DNA of 64,000 bases from Symbiodinium natans (Eukaryota > Sar > Dinophyceae > Suessiales > Symbiodiniaceae), in contig CAJNDS010002208.1 of NCBI GenBank assembly GCA_905221605.1, forward strand, positions 480,688-544,687. Direction: 5' to 3'. The first letter of the stretch is position 1. Each line of letters begins with the position of its first letter. The position numbers and the translations under genes were made by a program. Under the pieces are notes generated by a model that saw nothing but the letters and a program-made list of their open reading frames with translations, was not told where the DNA came from and made no database searches. Positions 37,118 to 49,418 of this stretch are shown piece after piece.

Positions 37118-39800
37118 CTGCCCCTGGCAGGCTGTGCCTTGCCTTCTTTGCATTCCGTGGCGAACGATAGTTTTGACCCTCAAGCGACTTAAGCCATTTT
37201 GCGTGGACTCGACTGGACTTGGCTCCCGACAAAAACTCACCCTCTTCAATGCCCATGGCGTGGGCCGCCACTGACCTGGACTGAAGAGGATTTCAGGAGG
37301 GTTGAGCTTGATGAATTGGAATTTCAGGAAGGCTCAGAAGGTTATCGAGCTGGCAGTCTGCGAAGCCAGGCGGCATGAGTCTCCAAGCATCTGGAGGCGA
37401 CTCGCGGGCTGAGTCCTGTAACCACTGGACGCTCTACACCGACACCGAGCGCTCTTCGTGAGCCTCACAATCTGCCACCCAAAGACTACAAACCTCCCCC
37501 CCATTCCACCCAGAAAGTCCCCCCCAAAAAAACAAGAAGTGCTCTCCTGCAACGTGCAGCCCGAAGGCCCGCCCACCTGCCCGGTTTGGAGGGCTTTCTA
37601 GAGGGGGGGGTGGGGGGGACCTTTCGTGCTCCACCCCTGACTTCGGGTGCTGGCTTCTGGCCTCTGGTTACACATGTGCACAGGCAAGTTTCGCGGGGCG
37701 AACACCCCAACACGAAAACGGGGCTCCAATCATCTTCGGGTCGGCTTCTGGGCCACTTCGGATTGCAGCTGAGGACTTTCGCCTTCGTGAGCTGGATGAG
37801 CTGTTCAAACCAGGACGTGCAAGGGGCTCCATAACATGTAGGCACGCCCGTGTGATTCCTACGGGTTCACATCATTCGAGGAAACAGCGCCAAGGCAAAA
37901 TGCAACAGCCCAAGGCACATGTCCAGCGCGAAAATGTCGGCCGTCCCCTGCGCGAAGAAATACAGAATGACATAATACATACTGCTACAACGTCGCTAAG
38001 CACAACGTCGCTAAGTCTATCCTCATTCCGCAGCCTACAGACGCATGTAGTCTCGACCCGCCCTTGCGGTGTAAAACAAGCCGAAGACTTCGAGAGCTGG
38101 GCCAAGCCTACATCCACCGCTTTCCGCGCCATCTGTTGTCCCATGTCCCTCTGCCTGCATAGTGAACTTGCTGGCCCCCGGCGCCTCCATCCCCTCGCAG
38201 CGAACAAGAGCCGAGGCCGTAATCCCAAAAGCGGCAGCTGCTGTCCTTAGGTTCGAAGTCAGGAGCTTTGACAGGCTTGGTGGGCTTCGAAATGTCACCG
38301 GTGAGGCTATCACCTCCTAGTCAAAACAACGCCGTGATGTTGCATGTTGGCATCTGAGATGTTAGCCCACACAGCCCTCGGGGTTGAATCTTCGGATTCG
38401 TGTCTTCGTTCAAACCTCCTTCAAGCCAAGGCTTCTTGCTCGCACTCCTCCCAACAGTAATGGAGGTTGTAGGTCTTGTCCTTGGAAACACAAGGAGTAA
38501 AAAGGAGATTTCAGATAGACCTCGGTCGTGCCAGCGCTTGCCTTCGCGCAATCCCAAGGAATGAAGTCATGCCATCGGATTGCTGAGCATCCGTTCGAAG
38601 CAGCTGGCCGCCAGGATACCAGTACTCCCAGCCACCTGCTTGCCATAACAAGAACGAAGAAAATGCTTTCAATGTTGGAGGATCACTCTGCTTCATAACT
38701 CCACCCCTTTCTGCCTGCACATTGATTCTCTTGAAATGCTCCACAAAACTGGGCGGTGATGGAAAAGCCGCTTGGGCAACGGCAGGGTTCGGCTTGGCTT
38801 GCACCGTCGTGAACGCCGGATGTAGCAGAGCCCTGCTCCAGACACGGAAGGAGAGCTTACTGTAGGGGACTTGTCGAGCTTCGCGTTTTAAGTTGGACGT
38901 CCAGGTTTCTGAACTGGACCAAGTACCCAATTATTCGCTTCCAGGACACACATTCGGGAAGATCACGAACATAAGACACGAGATATTCCTGAAGCTCTCA
39001 GGGCCCTGGACAGTTTTTCCTACTGCGTCGCCTTTCTTCCATGGGTCAGGTCGCTGAAGCTGAAACACTATGCAACACGCTACAGTCCAGCATGCGCAAA
39101 GACAAAAACCCTGCTGTGAGCTTGGATCGTATCCCATGTGCACTGACCTGGCGCATGCCGGACCAACTCGTGTCATCAAAGTGCGGCTTTGCGCTTCACA
39201 GCTTCGGGAAGCGGCCCCCCCGACTTGGACGGGGGGAAGCGAAGCAAGCTTGGGGCGTCGGGTTATGCCCATCAAGGCCCGGAGCACCATCTTGCGAACA
39301 AGAAAGCAAGAAAGCCAGAGTCGGCTCCAAACTGCCGCAGTGATGCCGGATGGGGCTCCAGGCTTATGGGGAAGTGTCCTGCGAGGTCCGTGCCGACGCA
39401 TCTCGTGCTTTAGAAAAACGGCCTGGGCTTGTGCCTGTTGAGCGTCCAGGCACGGACCACTAAGCATCGTTAACGTGCGGCTGTCGAAAATTCCCTAATC
39501 AGATGGCTTTGACAGCTCAGCATTAACACGGCCAGCGAAGCCTCACCCTGAACATGCAATGGCTTCCTGAAAAGAGCTACCACATCACACATCATACTGA
39601 CCAGGGCCTTACGGATCCTTACTGTGTCTTGGCCTCGGTGCTTGCTCTTTGGGAAAGGGGAGAAGGGGGGGCGGGGGCATTTCTTGCTTGTCACAGCCGT
39701 TCCCGCCGCAGCCAATCGGTCTCGTCGAAATCACCCTTCGTCGCCTGCGGCAGGGAGACAACTCCACGACCGTGCAATATGCACGAAGCACTAGTCGAGG
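37118..39800. other. No gene firmly recognised
   Basis: A minus-strand frame at about 38600-38850 has protein-like segments (PPSFVEHFKRINVQAERGGV) but no domain and no clear splice pairing. The rest is unremarkable. Confidence 0.35.
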
Positions 39801-39827
39801 ACGTATACAAAGTGGAACACAGGTTGT

Positions 39828-40329
39828 AGCTTTGGTGTTCAGTGGTGAGGAGACAAGGTCGGTTCTGGGACCTTCAGGGTTTTACCGGCAGGGTGATGCA
39901 AGCTTTGGCCTGGCGCCGTACGAGCGACTCGATAGCTTGCTGGCGCATGAACATGTCCTGCCAAAGTCGTGGTCGGTTACCGGATAGCATTGCTGGTGCT
40001 AGAAATTGCTAGAAAATAAACTAGGTTTTCGTATCTCTTGCCCTAGATTCGCCCTGGATAACACCCAACAGCAGATACTGCCTTTCGTTCATTCTTGTAC
40101 TCTCTGTACCGGCAAGCACGAGGATGAAGCGTTTAAGGCTTCGGCGGATTTCAACTATTGGTCACCGGAGTCTTCGGACATCGCAAACTCGAAGAGTGTC
40201 TTCTTGGGCCAGCTGCTTGTCCTTGACGCCATAAGCAAGGGTCGTGGTGTCGGAATCGACGTCCGTGACCCGACTCCAATTCCTTGGACCCGTCGCAGTA
40301 CACCATGCAGGACTGCAGTGGCTCAGTAG
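39828..40329 (+). CDS. Candidate exons, unknown protein
   Basis: Two plus-strand frames stand out: VVALVFSGEETRSVLGPSGF with SFGLAPYERLDSLLAHEHVL, ending in TAG at 39987, and HEDEAFKASADFNYWSPESS with VFLGQLLVLDAISKGRGVGI, ending at 40329. Both follow plausible AG acceptors. They would be the only plus-strand coding units in the window, no family is recognised, and no joint transcript could be built. Confidence 0.2.
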
Positions 40330-43300
40330 AAGGATGTTTGAGCTTGAACTGAACGTTGCATCGGTATCCTGGACATTCCTAGACTTTCTAGCTTAAAATC
40401 ACGATGCAGCCCCAGGCTCCCTGCAGTCATCTCAATGCGGATGCGCGTTCCCAGCACCCGAAAGCGGGAACGGGCCACACAGGTCTGAAAAACGAACCTG
40501 GGAAGCCCAATGGGGAGTTGCCTCTCTTCTCACACGAGGCATGGGTTTCTGGTGTCTCCCAGTGAAACTGCCGACTCACAATGTCTCGAAGCAGGGCCGC
40601 AAGACCAAGAAGCACCAAGACGCATGAAGTTGGGGAGCGATGTTGCAAAACACAATGTGACACTGTTGACATGCAGTGCAGTGGGGAACCTCGACTCAAA
40701 GTACTTACTTCTATCCATTCTGTCCACTCTCCACCCGCACAGTCCACGTCCCACTTGGCCCAGGAGCCGATTCTTCACGGCAGCGACGAACGCGGCCATT
40801 TCCGATAGGTCCACGCGGATGAGCTTCCTTAGGGTTGAGGGGTGGCAAAACCAAACAAGAGATCACGATGCTGGCACAACCCAATGGCCGGAAGAATTCG
40901 GCCCATCTGTGAGGAATGCCTAAAAGCCTCGAAACACTCAAAAACTCGAAGCCTCTACACACTTTAAACCTGAAACTCTGAAAGGCATCTTCGAGTCCAA
41001 GCCCGAGCACCGCCGGGCAACAAAACCGACATACAGCCATAACCTCGAGGCCCGGCGTTCCCCTGCATCCCCTGCCAGGGCTCTGTTCGGCTGGGAGCTC
41101 TAACCCGGGCACAGCAGGCACCAGGTTGCCTCGAGTGTGGAGCTTGGGTATTGAGGTTGCAAAGTTGGCTGAGTTTACTGTGCAGTTTACTGTGCAATCC
41201 GAAGACATGGTCACCCCAGTCCCACCCATCGCATAAATGCGCTCATTCCCTCTCGAGCCAGCTGAGCACGCGAAAAGCCAGGTACTACCATCCACTCGAA
41301 GCCCCGAGCTCAAAGTGCCTTGGAACCAGGCCGTACTAGGTGCAGCTTCTCCATGGGTTCACTGCTATAATCTAAGACTCACGCACGGGCAAGACAGTGC
41401 CACTGTGCTGACTGTCCGTTCGAAATGTGTTCTCGATGTCTTGGGGGTCACCCTCCCAGCTGACCGCGCAGAGACAAAGCGGGTAAGAAGCGTGAGTAGG
41501 AAATACACCCCTGCTCAGAAGAAATGCAGCGAAGATCCATGCGGAGATACCCAAGCAAGGCCCTAGCCCAGTTGGTGGCTTGAGGCCAATGCAAACCGAA
41601 GATGCTGAGGATATCCACTAGGACTTCAAGCATCATCGTCAGGCCGATAATCGGATTTTTCCTCGGGGGCACAGGGGGGCACGGACGGGAAGGGCTTCGA
41701 CCCGAGGCGCTATTGTGCGGCAACTTCCTGATGCTTCAAGCGGCCCGCAAGGAACGGACATTGCATGAAACCGACTTCCTGTCTGACTCAAAACTGGCCA
41801 AGCCGCTGGGCATGCTGGAAGCAGCCGGGCAGGAACTCGAACATGAACCTGAGGCGCATTGAGGCTCGTTTGGGGGAGGTCCGGTCTCCGGCAGCGCCTT
41901 TCTGCACTCAAGAGCTTTCGCGCCCATGACCTCCCCCCATTAACAGCTACCCACTATTTTGCCGGGACCCCACTACTGGTATGGTTGTTTGCGGGGCCGA
42001 ACATTGCACCGAGCGCCAAATCAAAATCCGAACAAACGCCGAGTCCGAATGATGCAAAAAATTGATGAGGTTATCGTTTTCGCAACCAGCAGAATAAATT
42101 CTAGATTCTAGAGACAGGGTTGGTTGATTGTTAGATCATTGGGGGCCCTCACACCCATGTCCAAAGTCCAGACACGCACCGTCGTTAATGCCATCTGCCA
42201 GGAAGTGATCTGTCAGGATGCTCATCTCTCCTGATGTGGGTCTGCAGCCGCATCTGAGCGTTCTGGATGACATCAACCGCACTGGACGAAGGCGAGCGTA
42301 AAACAAGCCGAGGGTCGGTGGCCCAGGGAGTCCCAGCTGGCCCGCACAGACCGCAAGCTCTTGAGGTCCCTGACGGCAAATACAGAATGATACAGAAACT
42401 GCAACAGCAGAAAAAAGTTTGGGGAAGTTCTCAGGTCAGCCACTAAGGTTCGGTTTAGAAACGTGCCGAAAACCCCAGTTTGAACCTAAGTCGCGCCTGA
42501 CGCGCGCCAGGCACGCTAGGCGGATCAGCACTAGGTCTTCGGCAGTCTCCTCAAAGCCAGGGCGCCAGCTCTGCAACCGAAACCTTTGTCAAGCTCCCTA
42601 TCTGTATCTCACTTCCAAGCCCTAGACAACCCCTACACTCCAAAAAACAGAAACCACAAGGACAGAAGCTCTAAATCAAAAACCGTGCTTTTGAGACCAT
42701 AGCTGGAAAATGAAAACGAACTTGAAGTGTCCTGCGGGAGCTGCAACGCCCGCGCGCGCGAGGATAGAAAGCCCCAGTAGATGCCCTCGGGGGTGCCTCC
42801 GTCTTGTGGGTTGAAAGAGCGAGGGAGAGGGGATTTCGAGTGCAGGGGATCTGGGAAGACAGCGTCTCGGAAAACGCAACTGAAGCATTCACGGCTTGCT
42901 CCCAAAGCGTTGCCTAGAAAGCTACGGAACCTCCCCACGCAAGCCTCTCGCATTCATCAAACGCAAGGGTTCGGAGCTTGCATTGAAGGGGCTTAAGTTT
43001 CGGGCTGGCGCCGCGGGTCAGACTGCTCCGTGGGGGATGTACCAGCTTGTGGCTTCGGGAACTAGAGCGCAAGAACTCAGCAAACTACACCCCAACACTC
43101 CAAAGCAAGAGCACATCTCGCCACCGAAACCCGGCTCAGATCTGAGAGTTTGTAGGGTGCACGGGACGCGGCCTTTCATCAGCTGCTGCAGCATGCGTAT
43201 GCCTGCCCCACGCATCCCCATGCCAAACACACCTCAACACCCCTCAGACCTTTGAGGGGTTACAGACTGGAGATGTCTAGAGATGTCTAGGATGAGGTTA

Positions 43301-43357
43301 GGCCTGGACATTGGGGGAAGGCCTGCAACCTCGATCACCTCGCCGATAGCTTAAGCG
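40330..43357. other. No recognisable gene
   Basis: Several medium-length frames are open on the minus strand (for example 40530-40814 and 40711-41313), but none has a domain or convincing splice boundaries. Confidence 0.35.
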
Positions 43358-43785
43358 TTACATGGCGACCACCGCCTCAACAGCCAGTGGCTTCCATGCT
43401 GGGCATTCGACTTGGATGAACAGTTCTACGTTGCAGTGGTAGTGCTCACCCGGGACCATTTTTTGCTTGTCCGACGCTGACAAGCCACGGTGAAGAACAA
43501 AGGGCGATTTATGTTGCCCATCCAGTGTTTGCTGATGCTGGGCATTCACAATCCCACTGCCCTCACGCATGTGCCACCAAACCACATAAATGAACAAGCA
43601 TTCCGTGTAAGAATCGGCATGGGGGAGAATCATGAAGATGTGTCACGTAAAGAGCCGTCACCCTAGCCAGCCCAACACCTCCGTCACGGACCGAGCTGTG
43701 CCATATTCCTGCGCCCACATCATTGGCCAAGGTAGCCACCAAGTGGATGCTTGCAGGGTTAACCTGACCGACCAACTCCGCCTCC
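43358..43785 (-). CDS. C-terminal two-exon fragment of an unrecognised protein
   Basis: Exon 43662-43785 follows TGTGCCAG and reads EAELVGQVNPASIHLVATLA then WHSSVRDGGVGLAR, ending before GTGACG. Exon 43358-43561 follows GTGAG and reads GSGIVNAQHQQTLDGQHKSP, continues through PGEHYHCNVELFIQVECPAW and ends at a TAA. Both meet in phase 0 across an intron of 100 bases. The two frames overlap in the intron in different phases, which is why a naive translation shows two overlapping proteins. The family is not recognised. The exon at 44304-44639 upstream on the same strand may belong to the same gene. Confidence 0.42.
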
Positions 43786-44034
43786 CTGGCACAACAGCGA
43801 ACTAACAATACTACCCACCCGGGCGCGCAAATCCGCTTCCTCAGTCCAGGAAATGGAAATGCGTCAGCGGAGTTCATCGCGCGAAGTCAAGTTGAAGGCC
43901 CGCGGAATTCACCCCACAGCACGCACTGTGAACATCAACAAATAAACCCAGTCAGTGGGCATCCACGCATGGACCCCCACCCATCCGTTACCAACGGTCG
44001 CAGATTCTGGGCAGACTTCGGTCAAACTTCTTTT

Positions 44035-44179
<145 letters not shown>

Positions 44180-44303
44180 GATTTTGGGAAAGATTGTGGG
44201 GACTGGTCATCTCAGGCTGCCTTGCCAAGAAAATTGCGCAGCACGTCGAGTGCTTGTCTCGTCCCTCTCTGAACATCTAGTCTGGTCGTTTGGTATGAGA
44301 AAC

Positions 44304-44639
44304 CTGTCCAAAGTCGTGAAAGTCGTGAATGTGATGCTGTCCCCATGGAAATAGCTTCTTTATGTCACCTGAAACCACGGTCTCTCCGTCACAAAAAAGG
44401 CACTTTGGGCGTGTGTCAGAACCGGAGCTGCAGCCTGCAATGGTCGTCTCCGCATTCTTGCTGGTCATGAACCTCCGCGCTTCTTCAAGGCTCATGTTGC
44501 TCTTCGGGGGCTCGAACACCCCCTGTGCTTCACTCAAGGCCTCAAGATGACAAATGCGCCCGAGGGGCTTCGAGCCCTGCCCGGCATGGAGGCCGGCCAT
44601 GAAGCCCAGGAGGAAGAGGATGTAGAACCGGAGGACTTC
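44304..44639 (-). CDS. Exon with hydrophobic start and CxxC, unrecognised protein
   Basis: The frame begins after TTCGCAG, is 112 codons long and ends before a CAG/GTTTCT donor. It opens with a hydrophobic segment, VLRFYILFLLGFMAGLHAG, that could be a membrane span or signal anchor. It continues with NMSLEEARRFMTSKNAETTI and a Cys pair in PKCLFCDGETVVSGDIKKLF. The boundaries leave a whole number of codons, which supports a real internal exon. No family is recognised; the CxxC may bind metal, but a partner pair is not seen. Confidence 0.38.
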
Positions 44640-45021
44640 CTGCGAACAGACGCATCACCGAAGAAAAATCTCTGCCAAATCATGACCCGCACTCTTCACC
44701 CGAAGGCGCGAAGAACACTTCCTTCTGCAAGCCTTCCATTTGCTCTTCAACTGTCCTCGCCACGGTCATGGATTATGTTCTGCCTCAGCTTTTCCCACAC
44801 AAAAAATGCCGAAGCAAGGGAGGCCCATGGAAATCCCAAGGCTTAGCCGCTTTCGTCGAGCGGAAGGTTCACCCGAGCCAAGCTGCAAGCCCATCACGCT
44901 GCCGGGGACGTTCTCGCCCTGAAGCATCCTTAGCATCAGGCGATCCATGCCAGAACTGGAGCTTGTACTTGCGATGACACGACTCTCCCGCTAAAGTTCA
45001 ACGTTCCAACCCAATGAAGCT

Positions 45022-45166
45022 CTAAGCCACATCCCAATCAGATTTAGAGCTCAGTTGCTGCGCAAGGTTGAACTGCTCGTGAATTTCCAGGGCATTTTTC
45101 ACAAAGCCCATAGCGTCGTCGCTCAAGAAAGTAACCTCATAGCAGCTGGATCCAGTCGGAAGTTGG
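45022..45166 (-). CDS. Candidate exon, possibly C-terminal, unknown protein
   Basis: Following a TGGCAG acceptor the frame reads QLPTGSSCYEVTFLSDDAMG, then VKNALEIHEQFNLAQQLSSK, and ends at TAG. An internal GC donor after EIHEQFNL would instead make this an internal exon joining in phase 0 to the exon at 44304-44639. Both readings are consistent with the sequence. No function is assigned. Confidence 0.33.
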
Positions 45167-48100
45167 CTGCCATGCACGCGTTTGCGACGTGAAAGTCATC
45201 ATCAGTACAGCGCCCATTGGTCAAGTGATGGGCAGCACCGCAGACCAAGCGCGACTCAAAACTATGGCATAGTGCCCTGCTCGCAGCTCGAATTGCAACA
45301 GCACACAGCATGTCATCTGCTGTCGAGTCGCCGAAGGCACGACGCATCTCTCGTGGTCGATGAGGTACAGCCTTAACAACAGTGCTTAATCCAGAAAAGC
45401 TTTGCTCAGCAAGGTTTTGCCGCGGTCTTGATATCCATTGCGTCCCCTAGGACATAGCATGTTCAGATCAGGCCTCGACGGCACACTTCGAGAAAAGCTC
45501 TGGTGCAAGTCACATGCCTACTGAACGCAACGCCTCCACGGGCATGACCATCAAAAGGACCCGTTGCACCCAAGTGTGCCCACAAGCGGCAGCGTCCGCT
45601 CCGGGTGTGTGCATTCTGAGGGCACCTGTCGGAGTACCTGGGCAGAGGCTTCGCATCCAAGCACCCCTCCCTGTGAACCACTACGTGACAACATAAGCGG
45701 AGTTTCGAGGCTGCTTGCACTCAAGTCGCCATCTTCGACTTACACAAGGCCCGGATGGCCAGCAGCACCAAAGCACCGTGCACCTGCTCGTGTTTCTCGG
45801 GGTTCCGGGCTTAGGGGATTGTTGCAACGGTGCTTTGCGTCTACAGATTGCAGGCCGCCGCCGCCGCCTCACGTGCTGGCAGAGGCAGAACAGCAGACAG
45901 CCCGTGTGGCTTGCAGATCTGGATCTTGCTGATCATGCACATGAACAAATCTCAACAGTCGTCCCCAGCCCAGCCTGTTCTGGCGTCGGGGCAATCCAGC
46001 GCACAATGGCCTCCAGGACATGCAGCACATACTCGGACACAGCATCCAGGCAAACAATCCAGGTGCCAGGGATGCCACACCCTTGGGCGACCACTTGTGC
46101 GATAACTTAAGCTTTGAGCTTGGAGTTATTTTGCTGACGTCGGAAGAAGTCTCAGACAGCTTGCCGCCTGCCGCCTGACTTCATGCCTTGAGCTCCGGCG
46201 CTTCGCGAATCAAAACGCCCGGACAAGGAATCGCCCGAAGGACAAGCGGATTGGGACGACCCAAAGCCCGAAAAACTCAGAAATCCCTCCAAGTAGTCGG
46301 CAGGCAAGGGGGAAAACATAAGCTCTTGCATGAGTTGCCAGGTCCGAAATGAATGGCAAAAACTGGCGAACAGCTATGTAGCCTCCCCCCCCCCCCAACG
46401 CCTGAAGCTCTTCCCACTGCGAGGGGAGAAGCAGCTCCTCAGACACTCTGAATCACATCCATCGGACAACAGTCCTAGCCATATAACCCGACACTATGTC
46501 CCCCTACAGTCAAGCCCATACAACCTAGGGCGACACCAAAAGACAGCAAGGCAAGTGCTTCTCACTGTCTCGTGCACAACGTTGCCTTTCTTGCTGCTGT
46601 GGTGTGAGATGTGAGTCTGCGGCAAGAGACTTTGCCACGCTGCACATACCCTTGATCCGAGTGGTGCGTTGGTGCGCGACATGATTATGTGCTCGTGAGG
46701 TTTCAACCTGAGATCTGGCTCGCTGACCCTTGGTCGTTCACGGACTTGTGTCTCTCCTGTGCATTTCCAAAAACCTCAGAGGCTCTGCGGCTCTGCCTGA
46801 CCCCGAATCCCAAAGCCCTGGTCTCCTCCGCGGCTTGGGGTTTTGTGAAGGCCTCGTAGTGGCCACCCACAAGCCTTCCAGCGCGGTCTATCTTGTAGGG
46901 GTTAACTTAAGGTTTCCAAATGGCTTCGCTTCCCTGCTCCCGCTGCTGTCCCCGCTCTCTTCTCGAGTTTTAGTTTGCACTTGAAACCCGTTTTATCGTA
47001 AAGGGCCTTGAAGCCAAAGTCATGCAGCTTCAGGATGCTTACTGCCCGAAGTCACAGCACCCTGTCATCCCTCGGATGGCCCCAGCATGTAGTATTTGGG
47101 CCAAGGAGCGCGAGGGTGCTGAGGCAGGAGGATTCTGCACGATCTCGCTCATCCGCCTTGCGGTTGGGGTGGCAGGACCCATCGCTCTGCGCAAAGATCG
47201 CGCTGGATCGCTGCACTCAACATGAAACTCAGCAACGAACCGCGGGAAGCAACTGCGCGAGCGAAATCAACTATATACTGCTGTCAAAGCGTGACATCCC
47301 GAATGACATGGTGTAAAATGAACCTAGGACCCCAAGCGGCATCTGACAGACCCTGAGCCGTGATCCCAATCAAACCCGGCGTCCTGGATCTTGCGTGTAG
47401 GCGATTGGGGGTTTTAGGGTAGGGAGGGGCCGGATGGGGTCACCTCATGATTCCGTTCTCGGGACATTAATGCTCCCACCTTGGTCTTGTGCACCTTCTC
47501 CGTGCTTTCAGAGCAATCGTGAGACTACTCCATCGCCATCGTATCCAGTGGACATAAATTTGTTCCTTGCAGTGCTCTGGAAACGAGTGCCTTTTGGCTA
47601 CTCTGCGTGGCTCTCCTCCGCCTGGTAGTTTCTGCGGCCACTACGGTCAAATGGGATTCAGGCTTCGAGGAGGCGACGACCCCGACAGGCCCACAGCCCG
47701 CCTGCTCGAAGAGGATATGGGGTCCGAAAGCGGAATCCAGCTCCTCACCGGCACATGGAACTGCGCCGGAGGAACTTCCGAAGCCCACCAACATGAAAAT
47801 GCCTAAGACATCCTAAGCCCCATAAGGCTCCGGGATGGAGGTGAGCAGGCGATGCTTGAGCTCGCCATCTGCGAAGGAGATCGCCGACCCCATAACCTGC
47901 ACATGGCAAAAGTTTGGGGTGGCAGTTGCCCTGCACTCGAGGCGACGGCGGCGGATTCAGATTCAAATCTGTGCTGTGTACGGGTGTAGGGAGAACTTCA
48001 CCCCTGCACACCCCAGGAGCCTGAACAGATCTCAACCGCAGTGTGTGCCCTTCTTTGGGCCTTGTGCAACGGGCCTTCTGCGACTTCACCCCAAGCTCTC

Positions 48101-49020
48101 GTGTCTCTGACAGCAGACAACGTCGCCTAGTACCCAGACCCTGAACTGCAGAGGGCACCTCCTTGACAAGCAGCTCCAAGCCGAACGTCTTGCAGCTCCT
48201 TGCCTCTAGGCACCGGGGGAAGGGGGGGGGCTGGTTGAGGAAACGTACCCCGAGCAAAGGCCTCTATCCCCCACGACAAAAGCCACGTGTTTTTAGGCAG
48301 AGGCTCACAACAACCTAGTGACCTAGTTTTGGAGAGCAGCCGCTACGGATGCGCGATAGGCAGGTGCTGAGGTACCTGGGGGTCTCCACACCTTGCACAC
48401 AGCAACAAGTCAACAGCATCAGCAGCCATGCGCACCCTCCTGTTGCTTCAGGAAAGCATGTCTAAACTTATAGTTCTGCTCTGAAAGGCGGGACTATGAG
48501 AAACACCCCGCCGAAAGCAAATCGAAAAGCACAACACAACACAGCCACTGGTTGGGGTCGGCCTTCGCAACAGACTTGTTGGAATTCCTCAGCCAAGAGC
48601 GGCTACTTGGTAGCGTAGTATGAGTGCAGCCCTCATTCGTTGAAGCATGCTTGAAAATGAGCGATCAGAAGCCATGAGCAAACGGAACCCCTGCCTGCAC
48701 CACACTGATCTTTTCTGAATCGTGTTGGCTGACTTACACCCTACTATCCTAACACGCGAGTTCTGCCCTTACTTTTGACCGCCACGCTGCCGTGAATTCA
48801 TGAGGTCCTGAACGGTGTTCTGGCGCCTCGCGGTATTTGGCGATTTCGGAGATTTCGAAGCTCGCAAGTTCTTCGATTGCAATGTGCTTTCAGTTCTCTT
48901 TGGTTCAACAATCAATGGCAAAGGGCCGGCAGAGACTGCATAGCCTTGACTGACCTAATTGGCACAGTTTGCTTCCGAGGATTGCAGTCCAGGCGCTTGG
49001 TTCGAGAACTTCTTGTGTCA
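45167..49020. other. No gene firmly recognised
   Basis: Frames on both strands between 45500 and 48260 are long but mutually contradictory and lack domains. 48260-48880 holds nothing recognisable. Further 5' exons of the genes at 43.4-45.2 kb may be hidden here. Confidence 0.35.
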
Positions 49021-49325
49021 CAATGTGTGTGTGTGTGTGTGTGCGCCCGTGCCCGTGAACGCGCGCGCAAGCGCACGTGCGCGGTCACACGCGCGCGTGC
49101 GTTTGCATGTGCACACAAGCACGTGCAGGCACGCACGTTTGCGCATGCATATGCGTGTGCGTGTGCGTGTGCGTGTGCATGTGCATGTGCATGTGCATGT
49201 GCATGTGCATGTGCATGTGCATGTGCGCGTGCATGTGCGCACGCATGTGTACGCGCATACCGTGCATGAGCGCATGTGCGGGCGCATGCATGTCTGCGTC
49301 TGTGCATGCGTGCGCACACGTGCAG
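49021..49325. repeat. Alternating GT/GC/GCAT purine-pyrimidine tract
   Basis: About 300 bases of almost strictly alternating purine and pyrimidine: (GT)n, then GC-rich segments, then tandem GTGCAT, then mixed units. Frames on both strands are open throughout as a by-product and are not genes. It lies about 90 bases beyond the stop codon assigned to the channel gene. Confidence 0.9.
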
Positions 49326-49418
49326 GCAGAGACCCAGGAACAGAGTGAACCCCCAGTGCGCCTCACCAGCCAGCTCGTCTTCTGCTCCTGGCTAACAGCA
49401 AGCACCACGACCTTCCGA

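Noticed and set aside
40711-41313. 200-codon minus frame
   Set aside because: No motif, no credible start context, and composition changes abruptly along the frame.
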